From Calothrix sp. FI2-JRJ7 (GTDB taxonomy: Bacteria > Cyanobacteriota > Cyanobacteriia > Cyanobacteriales > Nostocaceae), in contig JAHHGX010000085.1 in the NCBI GenBank assembly GCA_019359675.1, positions 1-64,000 on the forward strand: a stretch of DNA of 64,000 nt. The letters run 5' to 3'. The notes below the pieces were generated by a model, which saw only the letters and a list, made by a program, of their open reading frames with translations, had not been told where the DNA came from and searched no databases. The position numbers and the translations under genes were made by a program. Below are positions 24,319-33,546 of the stretch, one piece after another; position 1 is the first letter of the stretch; the number at the start of each line of letters is the position of its first letter.

Positions 24319-25425
24319 TTAGGCGCCTACCAATATATTTCCGCTGTAACCAGCATGACTGTATTGTTCTAGGACTTTTTGAGCAATATTTTTCTCTTCT
24401 CCTGTTGCCACCAAAGCAACAGTCGCACCCCCAAATCCAGCGCCTGTTAACCTGGCACCAAACACTCCCGGAGTTTTCTGCAATATATCTACTAATGTAT
24501 CGAGTGCAGGTACAGAAACTTCGTAATCATCACGTAAGCTAGCGTGCGAAGCATTCATCAATTCCCCAAATTGTTCTAGAGACGCGACATTTTGTAATGC
24601 CTCTAAAACACGATTATTTTCTGTTACCACATGACGCGCGCGTCGCCGCAACGGTTCTGGTAACGTTTCTACCAAGTTGACATCAGTAATATCTCGTAGA
24701 GCTTTCACACCCAGTAATTGCGCTGCTTGTTCACACTCTGCACGTCGTTGGTTATATCCACTACCCGCAAGAGTACGAGGTACACCGCTATCTATTACTA
24801 CAATAGAGGCGCCTTCAGGCAAAGGTAAAACACGACGTTCCAAACTACGAGTGTCTAAAAACAGCATGTGTTTAGTATCAGCCAGACTCGAAGCCATCTG
24901 ATCCATAATCCCACATTGTACATGGGCATACTGAATTTCAGCTTGTTGTGCAAACTGGGCAATTTCTACATCATTGATAGGCAAATTAAAAAGTTGACGT
25001 ATTCCTCTAAGAGTTGCTACCTCTAATGCTGCACTACTAGACAACCCGGAACCTATCGGAACTGATGATTTTACGTACAAATTCAATGGTGATATTGTAT
25101 ACCCAACTTCTTTCAAAACTTGAATACAACCAAAAATATAGCTTGCAAATTCGTATTGTAGGGTAGGCATCTTGCCTGCCCCAGACATATTACCTGGTCT
25201 AAAATACTCCTCTCCAATATCCACCTGTTCATTTAAATTTTCTGAATAGAAGTGGTACATACCATCATCACTCAACCCAATTTGCACTACTGTTTTTTGG
25301 GGAATTGCTGTAGGCAGAACGAATCCATCATTGTAATCAGTATGTTCACCAAGTAGATTAACTCTTCCAGGCGCCAACGCTTCAACTTGAGGCAATTTTT
25401 GATTAAATATTGTTTGAAAATTCAT
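24319..25425 (-). CDS. galK: Galactokinase
   Basis: This 368-aa enzyme of the GHMP kinase family phosphorylates galactose with ATP in the Leloir pathway. Seen are the galactokinase signature APGRVNLLGEHTDYNDG, the GHMP ATP-binding loop PIGSGLSSSAALEVA, the catalytic-Asp segment QCGIMDQMASSLA, and the C-terminal ARLTGAGFGGATVAL. The length is normal, slightly short (about 380-390 in E. coli). It is the last gene of galT, M24-like, galK, with 39 bp between it and the M24-like gene. Confidence 0.95.
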   Translation of the reverse strand: MNFQTIFNQKLPQVEALAPGRVNLLGEHTDYNDGFVLPTAIPQKTVVQIGLSDDGMYHFYSENLNEQVDIGEEYFRPGNMSGAGKMPTLQYEFASYIFGCIQVLKEVGYTISPLNLYVKSSVPIGSGLSSSAALEVATLRGIRQLFNLPINDVEIAQFAQQAEIQYAHVQCGIMDQMASSLADTKHMLFLDTRSLERRVLPLPEGASIVVIDSGVPRTLAGSGYNQRRAECEQAAQLLGVKALRDITDVNLVETLPEPLRRRARHVVTENNRVLEALQNVASLEQFGELMNASHASLRDDYEVSVPALDTLVDILQKTPGVFGARLTGAGFGGATVALVATGEEKNIAQKVLEQYSHAGYSGNILVGA

Positions 25426-25464
25426 AGTTTCAATAGTAAATTTGTCAAAAAATTATACTAAATA

Positions 25465-26559
25465 TTAAACTTCTAAAACAAGTGGACGTAATCTCCCTTC
25501 TACTTCGACGCTAGGAAAGTTAGGGTCATAAGTCAAATTTTCCAACTTACCATCAGCACTAATTACAAAAGTATCTTCAATTTTTGCACCTACAAGACTT
25601 GGATTCCACGCAACAGCGATGTTTTCTTTCAAAGTATCACTTGTAGTGGGATTTGCGACAATTTCTCGCGCTAGGTATCCAGTCGTTCCTCCCTGATGAT
25701 GTTCGCGGATTGAATTGGGAAAACCGTGTTGTTCATAAGTCTCAGCTAAAGCTTGGTAAACCTCATTCATCGCAGTTCCTGGTTTACACATATTTAGCGC
25801 TACGCTTTCTACTTCACGGCAAACACGATGCAATTCGTTTTCTTTATCTAAAATAGTACCAAAAGAAACGAAACGGGTTAGATTTGCATACAAACCATAC
25901 CCCCGCGCGCAAAATACCATCATTGCTTTGACACCAATTGGTTCGTTTGTAGGTGTAGCATGACGATATAACGGTAAGCGTCTTTCTCCAGCAACAAGTG
26001 TTAATGCTGGGTGTAATCCTCTTGCCCATAGTGCTTCTGCACCTGCACCAGCTAATTCATATTCCGTCCAGGTCGGTTTTGCTGCTAGTAGTACTTGTGT
26101 CATTGCAGCGCTTGCTTTGCGTCCTACTTCGCGATAGCGCTCTAGTTCGCTCGACATCATTACTCTTTTATATTGCTGTAAAGATTCAGGTAATGGCTTT
26201 TCACTTTCAACTGGACGGTCGCTTAATATTTTTCCATCTCCTGTTGCATTACGTATAAATGACTTACGCGCGTTAGTATCTGCCCAAGGATAGATTTCTA
26301 ATTTAAAGTTCGTTGGCAATTCTTCGTCTTGCAAACGTTGCGCTTCAATTTCGTCTGTTAATACCCAAGCATCATCCGCAGTTACCAATACTGATGCTAT
26401 TCCGGTTTCAGCAGTAAGCAAAACAGTATTTGAGGCGCCAGCAGTTATCCAAGCAAACCAGTCTGTACCGCATAAGTGAACACCTTGGGCGCCGTTTTCT
26501 TTAAGAGTTTGGCGGATAAATTCGAGTTTGGTAGATACTTCATCAGTATACTGATTCAT
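25465..26559 (-). CDS. M24-like (Xaa-Pro peptidase fold) protein, metal site degraded
   Basis: This 364-aa protein has the aminopeptidase P/creatinase layout: an N-terminal domain to about 130, then the pita-bread domain. The five metal ligands (D, D, H, E, E) are mostly absent. Where active enzymes have the Asp pair, this has FCARGYGLYANLTRFV. The His region is HHQGGTTGY. The first Glu position reads AWNPSLVG; only the last, AKIEDTFV, is kept. It is therefore probably not a metallopeptidase, and perhaps a creatinase-like hydrolase or a pseudoenzyme. It sits 15 bp after galT and 39 bp before galK in one operon. Confidence 0.8.
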   Translation of the reverse strand: MNQYTDEVSTKLEFIRQTLKENGAQGVHLCGTDWFAWITAGASNTVLLTAETGIASVLVTADDAWVLTDEIEAQRLQDEELPTNFKLEIYPWADTNARKSFIRNATGDGKILSDRPVESEKPLPESLQQYKRVMMSSELERYREVGRKASAAMTQVLLAAKPTWTEYELAGAGAEALWARGLHPALTLVAGERRLPLYRHATPTNEPIGVKAMMVFCARGYGLYANLTRFVSFGTILDKENELHRVCREVESVALNMCKPGTAMNEVYQALAETYEQHGFPNSIREHHQGGTTGYLAREIVANPTTSDTLKENIAVAWNPSLVGAKIEDTFVISADGKLENLTYDPNFPSVEVEGRLRPLVLEV

Positions 26560-26574
26560 TTTTTAACACCCCTT

Positions 26575-27675
26575 TTATAAACGTGATGGTTCTTCAATAT
26601 TTACGATAACTGCTTGTAACTCTTTGGCTTTTTCCTCTGGAAGCGCATCGTTTGCGAACATTCCTGCAGCAAGTTCTGTACCTGCTAAATATTTGAGTCT
26701 TTCACTTGTTCGATATGGTGGATAAAACTCGGCGTGTAAATGCGCTTCGGGATGTGCTTTCCCATCTGTTGGTGCAGTAAACCAAGCCATTAAATAAGGA
26801 AACGGGCGCCCGAATAAGCCATCATATTTAAGTGTCACAGTTTTTAAAGCTTTAGCAAGTGACCACCTTTGTTCTGAGCTGAGATAATGAAACGTCGAAA
26901 CTGGCTGAATTGGTGCAAGCCATACTTCATACGGATAGCGCGCGCATACTGGCACAAAAGCGATAGCGTGTTCATCTTGATAAATAATGCGTTTGTTATC
27001 AGCTATCTCTTTTTGTATCAAATCGGCTAATAATCCCTGCTGATGTTCCTCATAAAATCGCTGCTGCATTTGTTGCATTCGAGCGGGAACGGGAGGGATA
27101 AATGGATAAGCGTATATTTGACCGTGGGGATGGTGGAGTGTCACCCCTACTTCTACACCTTTGTTTTCAAAAGGTAGAACATACTGAATTTCAGCATTTG
27201 CACCAAGGCAACGTACACGTTCACCCCAAACTTGTAATAGTAAATCTAAATGGTCTAGTTCTAATGAACTTAAAGACGCTTTCGGGTCTTGAGTAAAAAC
27301 TACTACTTCACAGGCGCCGTTAGCAGGTAAAGTATCAACAATAGATTTTGGTGGGTTATGTGCCGTTAAATTTAAAGAAGGAAAGCGGTTATCAAATACA
27401 GCAACATCATAATTTCCTTCAGGAAGCTCTGTAGGAATATTTTTGTCTTTAGTGGGCGCCAAAGGATTATACTCTGGAGGTGGCATAAAAGTACGTCCTT
27501 GACGGTGACTAGCATAAGCTACCCATTCACCTCGTAATGGATGCCAGCGTAAATGAGGATTTGCTAGTACTGGTTCATTGCTAGGACTAGGAGCAATTAT
27601 TCCCCCTGCAATTGGAAATCTACTATATAACGTTAGGTTACGGCCATCAGGCTTTATCAGTTTTTGAGTATACAT
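26575..27675 (-). CDS. galT: Galactose-1-phosphate uridylyltransferase
   Basis: This 366-aa Leloir enzyme exchanges UMP between UDP-glucose and galactose-1-phosphate. The active-site HPH triad is in TLHHPHGQIYAYPFIP, with the metal- and substrate-binding pieces RWHPLRGEWVAYASHRQGR, VFDNRFPSL and AHLHAEFYPPYR. It is the first gene of a three-gene operon with the M24-like gene and galK. A GH2 beta-galactosidase-like gene a few kb upstream on the same strand could supply its galactose. Confidence 0.95.
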   Translation of the reverse strand: MYTQKLIKPDGRNLTLYSRFPIAGGIIAPSPSNEPVLANPHLRWHPLRGEWVAYASHRQGRTFMPPPEYNPLAPTKDKNIPTELPEGNYDVAVFDNRFPSLNLTAHNPPKSIVDTLPANGACEVVVFTQDPKASLSSLELDHLDLLLQVWGERVRCLGANAEIQYVLPFENKGVEVGVTLHHPHGQIYAYPFIPPVPARMQQMQQRFYEEHQQGLLADLIQKEIADNKRIIYQDEHAIAFVPVCARYPYEVWLAPIQPVSTFHYLSSEQRWSLAKALKTVTLKYDGLFGRPFPYLMAWFTAPTDGKAHPEAHLHAEFYPPYRTSERLKYLAGTELAAGMFANDALPEEKAKELQAVIVNIEEPSRL

Positions 27676-27803
27676 TTTTTCTTATTTAGTTACCATCAAA
27701 GTTGTATCTGAATTAGAGCAATCAATATCTCTATCAAACGATGTAGAGACGCGATATATAATTCTGTTAGCCAGTTACTTAGTATCATATAATTCATTAA
27801 TCT

Positions 27804-28996
27804 TTATAAGTATAGTTCAATCCAACTACTATTAAAAATCGATTTATAAATACGGTTATGCACTTTTAAACAACCTTGGTGCTTAATCAAAAGTCCTGCC
27901 AAGAGCAATTCCCTTTTTTCTGGACTGTCAACTGCGGCAACTTCGACCTGTTGCAATACTTGTTTATAAATCTCTAGTAGTCGAGCAGGTTGGTATTCAC
28001 TTCTAAGGATGCGGTCGCGAATAGTTATTAGATGCTCTGGTTGGTCTTGGGATTCCCAATTATCTAAAATAGACTCCTGCACTAAGTTTTCAATCCATTC
28101 TGCTTCTTGATTTGTCAGAATAGGAGATGAAGAATTGCGAATCAGCTTACAAAGTTTTTGAGTTAGAAAAGGCTGACCGTTTGTCCAGCCTAAAACTTCT
28201 TTCAGCACCACTTGCGGATTACTAACTTTCTCTGTTAATCCTTGAAGCAAAGGTTGAGCTTCATGCTCTTTGAAACCCTCTAGCTGAATTGCTTGACCAA
28301 TATTAAAAGGTGTTCTTTTATAATCAACTATAAATTCTGTTGGTGTTGCTACTCCCAATAGAACAAAGGTTAAACGCCGATATTCTATATTAATGGTGCG
28401 TTGGTTGTAGCAGAAGCGGATGAACGCAAAAAAATCATTAACTGGAAGATTTGAACCTAAAATACTATCTATTTCATCTATAAAAATAAAAATTTTCTCA
28501 GCAGTAGTGAGGTTTTCCCCATTTCTCTAGGTGCCTTAATTGTCACCAAGGCGCCTGCTTTAATAATCTCTTGACAAATAATATTTTTTAGGGCAGAGTC
28601 TTCAATATAAAAAGGAGAGCCAAGAGGAACTGAGCCACTAGGGAAGCAAGGCAACATATCTTGGCTGACATTCTCTCTTAAGCTAGTAGGAAGTTGCTCT
28701 GATGGCATTTTGTTTGCATTCAAACTAGCCGCGTAGTCTAAGAGCAGCCCACGACAATTTTTTTTAGTCAGGCGCCTGTCAATAAGTGCAGAAAGTCTTT
28801 GCCACAAAGGAGGCGCCACGACATTAGAAAGATATCCAGGACTATAACTTCCCTCAGTAGCCATTTGGTTATAATTCCAATCGTGCCAAATTCCCCGCAA
28901 AACCAAACGTTCTGCCGAATTAAGAGGGTGGCTTTGGATAGCAATTAGCTTGCTGTTAATAAGTTCAAGCAGAGAATCGAGATTCATGGAAGCCAC
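27804..28996 (-). pseudogene. AAA-like ATPase gene, internally deleted
   Basis: The 5' half (28478-28996) encodes a vMAP/HTH-type N-terminal domain (LNSAERLVLRGIWHDWNYNQ, SYSPGYLSNV), then the family hallmark SPFYIE and Walker A IKAPREMGKTSLL. The 3' half, in another frame, begins near 28500 with Walker B IFIFIDEIDSILGSN and continues VLLGVATPTEF through FLTQKLCKLI to the C-lobe, ending NRIYKSIFNSSWIELYL. About 60-80 residues between Walker A and B are missing, and the join is out of frame. The C-terminal effector (often WD40 or CHASE2) is gone too. Such ATPases are common cyanobacterial signalling or conflict proteins. Confidence 0.85.
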
Positions 28997-29097
28997 AGGA
29001 GCGTATAAAGTTGTAAATTTTCAATTTTTCAAAATTTATTCATAATTAATAAAAATATAAATGTATCATATTACACATTTATATTCATCGTCAAATA

Positions 29098-29133
29098 AAA
29101 TTATATGAGATTTATATGAGATTTATATGAGGT
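29098..29133. repeat. Short tandem TTATATGAGAT repeat
   Basis: Two and a half units of TTATATGAGAT occur between 29101 and 29130, ending in a TATATGAGG variant. They lie 100 bp upstream of the 150-aa gene, in AT-rich DNA, and may be an expandable repeat or part of its promoter region. Confidence 0.6.
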
Positions 29134-29236
29134 TGATGTATTCGGCAATTGCTAAAATTAAAATAATTAAAAAATAATATAAGTTGATCTCGGGCGAGTA
29201 CTCCCAGTTCAATCCTAATAATTTTAAGGTAAAAAA

Positions 29237-29689
29237 ATGTCTTGTGATGCAATTAAAGTCATTTATAGTATACAACCAGATTTGCTGGTAGAGGCTGCTA
29301 ACATCGCGGCTTTAGTATTTCCGGAAACTGAGTTCAAGTTATTGTATCGACAAGCTAGCTGTTTTGATGCAGCTTTTATGTTCCCAAAAAATCAATATAG
29401 CTTGTTGGCTCAAAAAATTGGTAGTAATAATTTATCTATAACTTTCAAAAAAGAAAAACATATAGGCAAAAACGTTAATTTCAGCGTGTGCTTTTTTCCA
29501 AAAATTAATACTATGACCTTATCAGGGTACTACTCTGAAGGAATGGCTCATTTTATTTATACGCCAAATAATCATAATTGGTTAAATGGCAAAGGATATA
29601 AAATTAGTACCCCTGATTGTGTTGGAGAAAAATTTGAGTTTCTGGCGCCGAAGTTTTACGCATTTTTGCAAGAATTCTTTCTTGGATAA
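29237..29689 (+). CDS. Hypothetical protein, 150 aa
   Basis: No family is recognised. The protein is mixed alpha/beta with many aromatic residues: IQPDLLVEAANIAALVFPET, NNLSITFKKEKHIGKNVNFS and TLSGYYSEGMAHFIYTPNNH. It has AAGG before the ATG. The C-terminal helix FLAPKFYAFLQEFF is amphipathic. It lies in a region rich in repeats and remnants, so it may be an accessory gene. Confidence 0.5.
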   Translation: MSCDAIKVIYSIQPDLLVEAANIAALVFPETEFKLLYRQASCFDAAFMFPKNQYSLLAQKIGSNNLSITFKKEKHIGKNVNFSVCFFPKINTMTLSGYYSEGMAHFIYTPNNHNWLNGKGYKISTPDCVGEKFEFLAPKFYAFLQEFFLG

Positions 29690-29706
29690 AGCTAAACTTG
29701 AAACCT

Positions 29707-29787
29707 AGAAACCTGGTTTCTTCGTTGATAGCGTGTAATAAAAATGATGATTTGTCTGCGACAATGAATGCGTAGAAACCAGGTTTT
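29707..29787. repeat. AGAAACC/GGTTTCT element, copy A
   Basis: AGAAACCTGGTTTCT at one end and AGAAACCAGGTTT at the other flank about 52 bases containing GTGTAATAAAAATGATGATT. It is nearly identical, in reverse orientation, to the element at 45222-45303. It ends 6 bases before the ATG of the 87-aa gene, so it may supply that gene's leader. Confidence 0.85.
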
Positions 29788-29793
29788 TAAATT

Positions 29794-30057
29794 ATGAAGC
29801 TAGAAAATGCCTGTAGTATGAACCAACGTTGTATTTTGATGGTGCGTGCGGAGGCGGGAGCTATTGCACATCCTGATTTAGGTGAAGAAATATACACTGC
29901 TTGGGTAGAAACGATGGACTTAGCAAGTCCTAACCATGCTGATTTAAACAATTGGATTGATGTACTAACTGTTAAATATCAAGTAAGTCCAAGCAGTCTG
30001 CGCGTGCTGTTTGAGGCAATTAGATTGATTATCATTTGGTATGGTCAGATATTATAA
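29794..30057 (+). CDS. Hypothetical protein, 87 aa
   Basis: The 87 aa include GAIAHPDLGEEIYTAWVETM and DLNNWIDVLTVKYQVSPSSL, which looks like a small helical protein. The start is right behind a dispersed repeat, and an internal ATG at 29818 (MNQRCILMV) would shorten it. No homologous family can be named. A GAGACG repeat begins at the stop codon. Confidence 0.5.
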   Translation: MKLENACSMNQRCILMVRAEAGAIAHPDLGEEIYTAWVETMDLASPNHADLNNWIDVLTVKYQVSPSSLRVLFEAIRLIIIWYGQIL

Positions 30058-30087
30058 TGTAGAGACGCGATTAATCGCGTCTTTACA
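30058..30087. repeat. GAGACG-family palindrome
   Basis: TGTAGAGACGCGATTAATCG followed by CGTCTTTACA is palindromic except for one mismatch. It starts immediately after the stop of the 87-aa gene and lies between it and the converging GH2 gene, a natural bidirectional terminator. Confidence 0.8.
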
Positions 30088-30100
30088 TTATGTCGTGATT

Positions 30101-32014
30101 TTACCTACAACCATCGCTACCGCAATAAGCAGTTTCTTGCACTAATGTTGACTCTAACCATTCGGTTTTAGCTGCTGAGTGTTGCTGGTCATTACCAAGA
30201 GTTGCACTAGCGATTGCCTCAATTGGGATTTTGGGTGTACGGTCTATATATAACAACCCGTTTGCTTCTTGGAAAGTATCGGTAAGCTGGGTGTAGCAGA
30301 AACCACTAAACATTTCAACGCGGTTTACTACTGTTAACAACCCACTGTACCGCATTTGTAGCTCAGAAATATTTGAACTTCTGGCATATCCCCAAGTGCT
30401 ATTAGTTTCATGTTCCTGGGTGTAAGCAATGCCACCAAATTCTGTTAGCATTACTGGCTGCCCATTGTGAGCATAGTTATCAAGGGTGAGAACTCGTCCT
30501 CCGGGACGTTCGCGATTTAATAAGTCAGATAACTTGACTTCATCACCATAACGTTTTGCCAAGGTAGTTGGGTTATTGTCATAGTCATGAATAGCAAGAA
30601 TATCAGTATCAGTACTCTCCCAACCATCGTTACCAATTACTGGACGAGTTGGGTCAAGGGTCTTGGTTAAGTGATACATTGACAAGACATAATTTCGATG
30701 AGCAGCCGTTTGTGTTAAATTGGGAACTCCCCAAGATTCATTGAACGGAACCCACGCCACAATACAAGGGTGACTGATATCTCGCTTGATAACTTCAGTC
30801 CATTCCCGCGTCATGCGTTCTACAGCTTTTGGTGTAAAGCGGTAAGCACTTGGCATTTCTTCCCAAACTAATAAACCTAGTACATCCGCCCAATATAAGA
30901 AACGGGGGTCTTCAACTTTCTGGTGCTTACGTACTCCATTGAAACCCATTGCTTTGACTAGTTCCACATCACGACGCAACGCTTCATCAGAAGGCGCCGT
31001 CATCAGTGACTCTTCCCAATATCCTTGGTCAAGAACTAAACGTAGATAGTAAGGGTGCCCATTGAGCATAAAGCGGTCACGCTGAATTCCTACCGCGCGC
31101 ATTGCTGTGTAGGATTTGACTTCATCCAAAAGTTCGTCTTGATGCCAGAGTTGAATGGAAGCATCAATCAAAGTTGGTTTCTCTGGACTCCACAGCAGCT
31201 CGTTCCGGTAATCATCAATACCAGGGTCAGAAAGCGCAATACGACGGTGAATTTCTCCCTTAAATACTGTATATGTATCGTTTACTAAAACAGTCTCACC
31301 AACGCTGAGTTTTATTTTGATTTGTAAATCGTTTTGGCGCTCACCTTGAATAAACGCTTCAAAACCAATTTCCCAGCGCTCCATGTGGGGTGTCCACTGG
31401 ATGCTATCTATATAAGTGGCGCCTACACGTTCGAGCCAAACTGTTTGCCAAATACCACTCGTGCGAGGATACCAAATACTGTGTGCGTCCAGTTGCCAGT
31501 CTTGTTTACCACGAGGTTTTGCTAAGTCGTGGGGGTCATCATGTGCCCAGACTGTTACTTTTGTGATGCCAGTATCTGAGAGCATATCGGTGATATCGAA
31601 CGAGAAGGATGTATGTCCACCTTCATGCTCTCCCACAAATTGGTTGTTTACCCAAACGCGCGCACGATAGTCTACAGCACCAAAGTGCAATATTAGTCTT
31701 CCCTCTCCGGGAGGAGTTTCAAATTCCCTCTCATACCAGCAATTTGGATGAAAACCCGTATCACCAATCCCACTTTTGATAGATTCCGGAGCAAAGGGAA
31801 CTTCGATATTATTAATCCACTGCCTGATATTATCCGGCTTCGTGCATTTGCCTTCGTCGTCAAATGCGAATTTCCATTGACCATTTAGGCTTTGCCAATG
31901 CTGTCGCTGTAATTGCGGACGTGGATAAGCAGTTTGTCTTGGGTTGAAACTTATATTTTTATCGTTACTCGAAGTGAGCTTCACTTCTTCTGTCAATTTT
32001 AACAAGTTCATCAC
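30101..32014 (-). CDS. GH2 beta-galactosidase-like glycosidase
   Basis: This 637-aa GH2 enzyme has a jelly-roll sugar-binding domain (about 20-190: RPQLQRQHWQSLNGQWKFAF, RVWVNNQFVGEHEGGHTSFS), an immunoglobulin-like domain, and a TIM barrel from about 310. The barrel has the acid/base Glu in VPFNESWGVP and the nucleophile Glu in MLTEFGGIAY. The length is that of short GH2 beta-galactosidases or glucuronidases, without LacZ C-terminal domains. AGGAG precedes a GTG/ATG start. No signal peptide, so cytoplasmic. The gal genes on the same strand suggest release of galactose, though mannosidase or glucuronidase activity is not excluded. Confidence 0.88.
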   Translation of the reverse strand: MMNLLKLTEEVKLTSSNDKNISFNPRQTAYPRPQLQRQHWQSLNGQWKFAFDDEGKCTKPDNIRQWINNIEVPFAPESIKSGIGDTGFHPNCWYEREFETPPGEGRLILHFGAVDYRARVWVNNQFVGEHEGGHTSFSFDITDMLSDTGITKVTVWAHDDPHDLAKPRGKQDWQLDAHSIWYPRTSGIWQTVWLERVGATYIDSIQWTPHMERWEIGFEAFIQGERQNDLQIKIKLSVGETVLVNDTYTVFKGEIHRRIALSDPGIDDYRNELLWSPEKPTLIDASIQLWHQDELLDEVKSYTAMRAVGIQRDRFMLNGHPYYLRLVLDQGYWEESLMTAPSDEALRRDVELVKAMGFNGVRKHQKVEDPRFLYWADVLGLLVWEEMPSAYRFTPKAVERMTREWTEVIKRDISHPCIVAWVPFNESWGVPNLTQTAAHRNYVLSMYHLTKTLDPTRPVIGNDGWESTDTDILAIHDYDNNPTTLAKRYGDEVKLSDLLNRERPGGRVLTLDNYAHNGQPVMLTEFGGIAYTQEHETNSTWGYARSSNISELQMRYSGLLTVVNRVEMFSGFCYTQLTDTFQEANGLLYIDRTPKIPIEAIASATLGNDQQHSAAKTEWLESTLVQETAYCGSDGCR

Positions 32015-32491
32015 TATTTACTCCTAGTGGTGATAGAACAAATGTCTTAAATCTAGATAAGCGTGATTTCTTGGACAAAATCACGTTTTTCTGTTTTTAG
32101 TCGCTTAAGTAGTCTGCCATGTCCATTTTGGTTTTGATTAACAACCGCAAAGGACGCTACATGACGCAAAGGAAGTCAAAAACTCGTTGATTGTTGGCTT
32201 TGAATGCTTTGTACGGCGGAGTACTAAGTGATGGTATTGAATACTACATTTATACAGCGGCGCCAAAAAATAAATTATCGAGTACGTGTGTGCTTAGAAG
32301 CGCTCGTGGCGCCAAGCCAAAAGTAGGCTTTTGTATTTTAACCCTTTTGAAGGGTTAATAGTTCCAAACCTGTAAGCCTCACTTACCCTGTATAGTAATT
32401 TATTTAATTGCTTAACTCGTGACATTATTACACATAAATACACGAATAGTTGTCAAAAATCTGAGAAACTAATATTAAAATTTTGCGGCAC
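32015..32491. other. Intergenic region with a 9-bp hairpin
   Basis: No gene was found. At 32338-32358 there is a perfect hairpin, TTAACCCTT-TTG-AAGGGTTAA, without a T-run. GGCGCC occurs twice close together (about 32260 and 32309). The right part holds the end of the TetR fusion gene and the left part should hold the GH2 promoter. Confidence 0.5.
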
Positions 32492-33409
32492 TCATTTTTC
32501 CTTTGCCCAATTAATAATTGTATTGTGGGAAACACCCGTCTGCCGCTCTATTTCCCGAAACGCCATACCTTTATTGTGCAACTCTAAACACTGTTGTTTG
32601 ATATCATCGCTATAACCTTTGGGTGAATAACTTTGTATAAATTGCTTACCACAATCTTTACAAATATATCTTTGCTTTTGATGCCTTAGTCCATTCTTGG
32701 AAAGGCGCCGGGAATTACAGTGTGGACATATCATTACTTTCATTACTTGATTGTGCATTTCATCCCTAACATCCCCAGCATAGGGACGTAGATAAGCAAT
32801 CATTAACTCTTCAATTTGCTGAAAAATCTCTTCACGGCGTGGTTCTGGGTTGCGAAGGGCGACTACAAGTAAAGCATTTGCAGCTTGAACACATATTTCG
32901 GCAATCAATTGACACTTTTCATCGCTCAATTTTGGGTTGCGTGCGTGTAGTAGCTTTGCCTGGAAATCTATTCCTTGTTGCGTCAGACTATCATCGATAG
33001 TTTGGAACATCGCGTTAGAAGTGAAATACTGAATGAACAGTAACCGCGATGTTGGCTCATCAAAGATTTCTTTGAATATCTTTAACATCGTTTGAATAAA
33101 CGTCTCGAATGGCAGTTCGGCAATATTAAGACTGTCGAGTTTTGCCCAGGCAGCATGAACTCGTTCAAGATGACGCAGTTCTAAAGCTTGAAAAATAGCT
33201 AGTTTATCAGGAAAAAACTGATACACGGAACCGATAGCAGTTTGCGCGCGCAAAGCGATATTATTCATCGTCGCAGCATCAAACCCAACTTCATCAAATA
33301 CTTCTACTGCTGCATCCAAAATTCGCTCAACACGCTCCTGACCACGCTTTTGCTTAGGTTGGCGCCTCATTTTTACGTTTTCTTGGGGGTCTTGAGAGTT
33401 GGGGTTCAT
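32492..33409 (-). CDS. TetR regulator fused to InsA-like zinc-ribbon/HTH
   Basis: The start at 33409 gives 305 aa. Residues about 15-215 are a TetR regulator: RVERILDAAVEVFDEVGFDA, HTH TMNNIALRAQTAIGSVYQFF, and a helical ligand domain ending at EELMIAYLRPYA. Residues 226-305 are like the first protein (InsA) of IS1-family transposases: a zinc ribbon with CPHC and CKDC cysteine pairs, then an HTH, KGMAFREIERQTGVSHNTII. No catalytic transposase frame follows. It is either a real two-headed DNA-binding protein or a read-through into an IS remnant. It lies 262 bp from the divergent Rieske gene, the probable target. Confidence 0.75.
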   Translation of the reverse strand: MNPNSQDPQENVKMRRQPKQKRGQERVERILDAAVEVFDEVGFDAATMNNIALRAQTAIGSVYQFFPDKLAIFQALELRHLERVHAAWAKLDSLNIAELPFETFIQTMLKIFKEIFDEPTSRLLFIQYFTSNAMFQTIDDSLTQQGIDFQAKLLHARNPKLSDEKCQLIAEICVQAANALLVVALRNPEPRREEIFQQIEELMIAYLRPYAGDVRDEMHNQVMKVMICPHCNSRRLSKNGLRHQKQRYICKDCGKQFIQSYSPKGYSDDIKQQCLELHNKGMAFREIERQTGVSHNTIINWAKEK

Positions 33410-33487
33410 ACCATTAAATTTGATGAGTTGGTTTGCAACGGATATAACGGATGTAACGGATAGGCTAATCTTTACAAACAAAAGCAC

Positions 33488-33546
33488 GGTGCGTGAAGGC
33501 TACAAAATTTTAAAACGAAGCGCAGTACTGGTAGCCTTCACGCACC
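33488..33546. repeat. 16-bp perfect inverted repeat
   Basis: GGTGCGTGAAGGCTAC (33488-33503) and GTAGCCTTCACGCACC (33531-33546) with 27 bases between them. GGTGCGTGA/TCACGCACC is a common cyanobacterial dispersed repeat. Here it lies between the TetR and Rieske genes, so it may also affect their expression. Confidence 0.9.
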
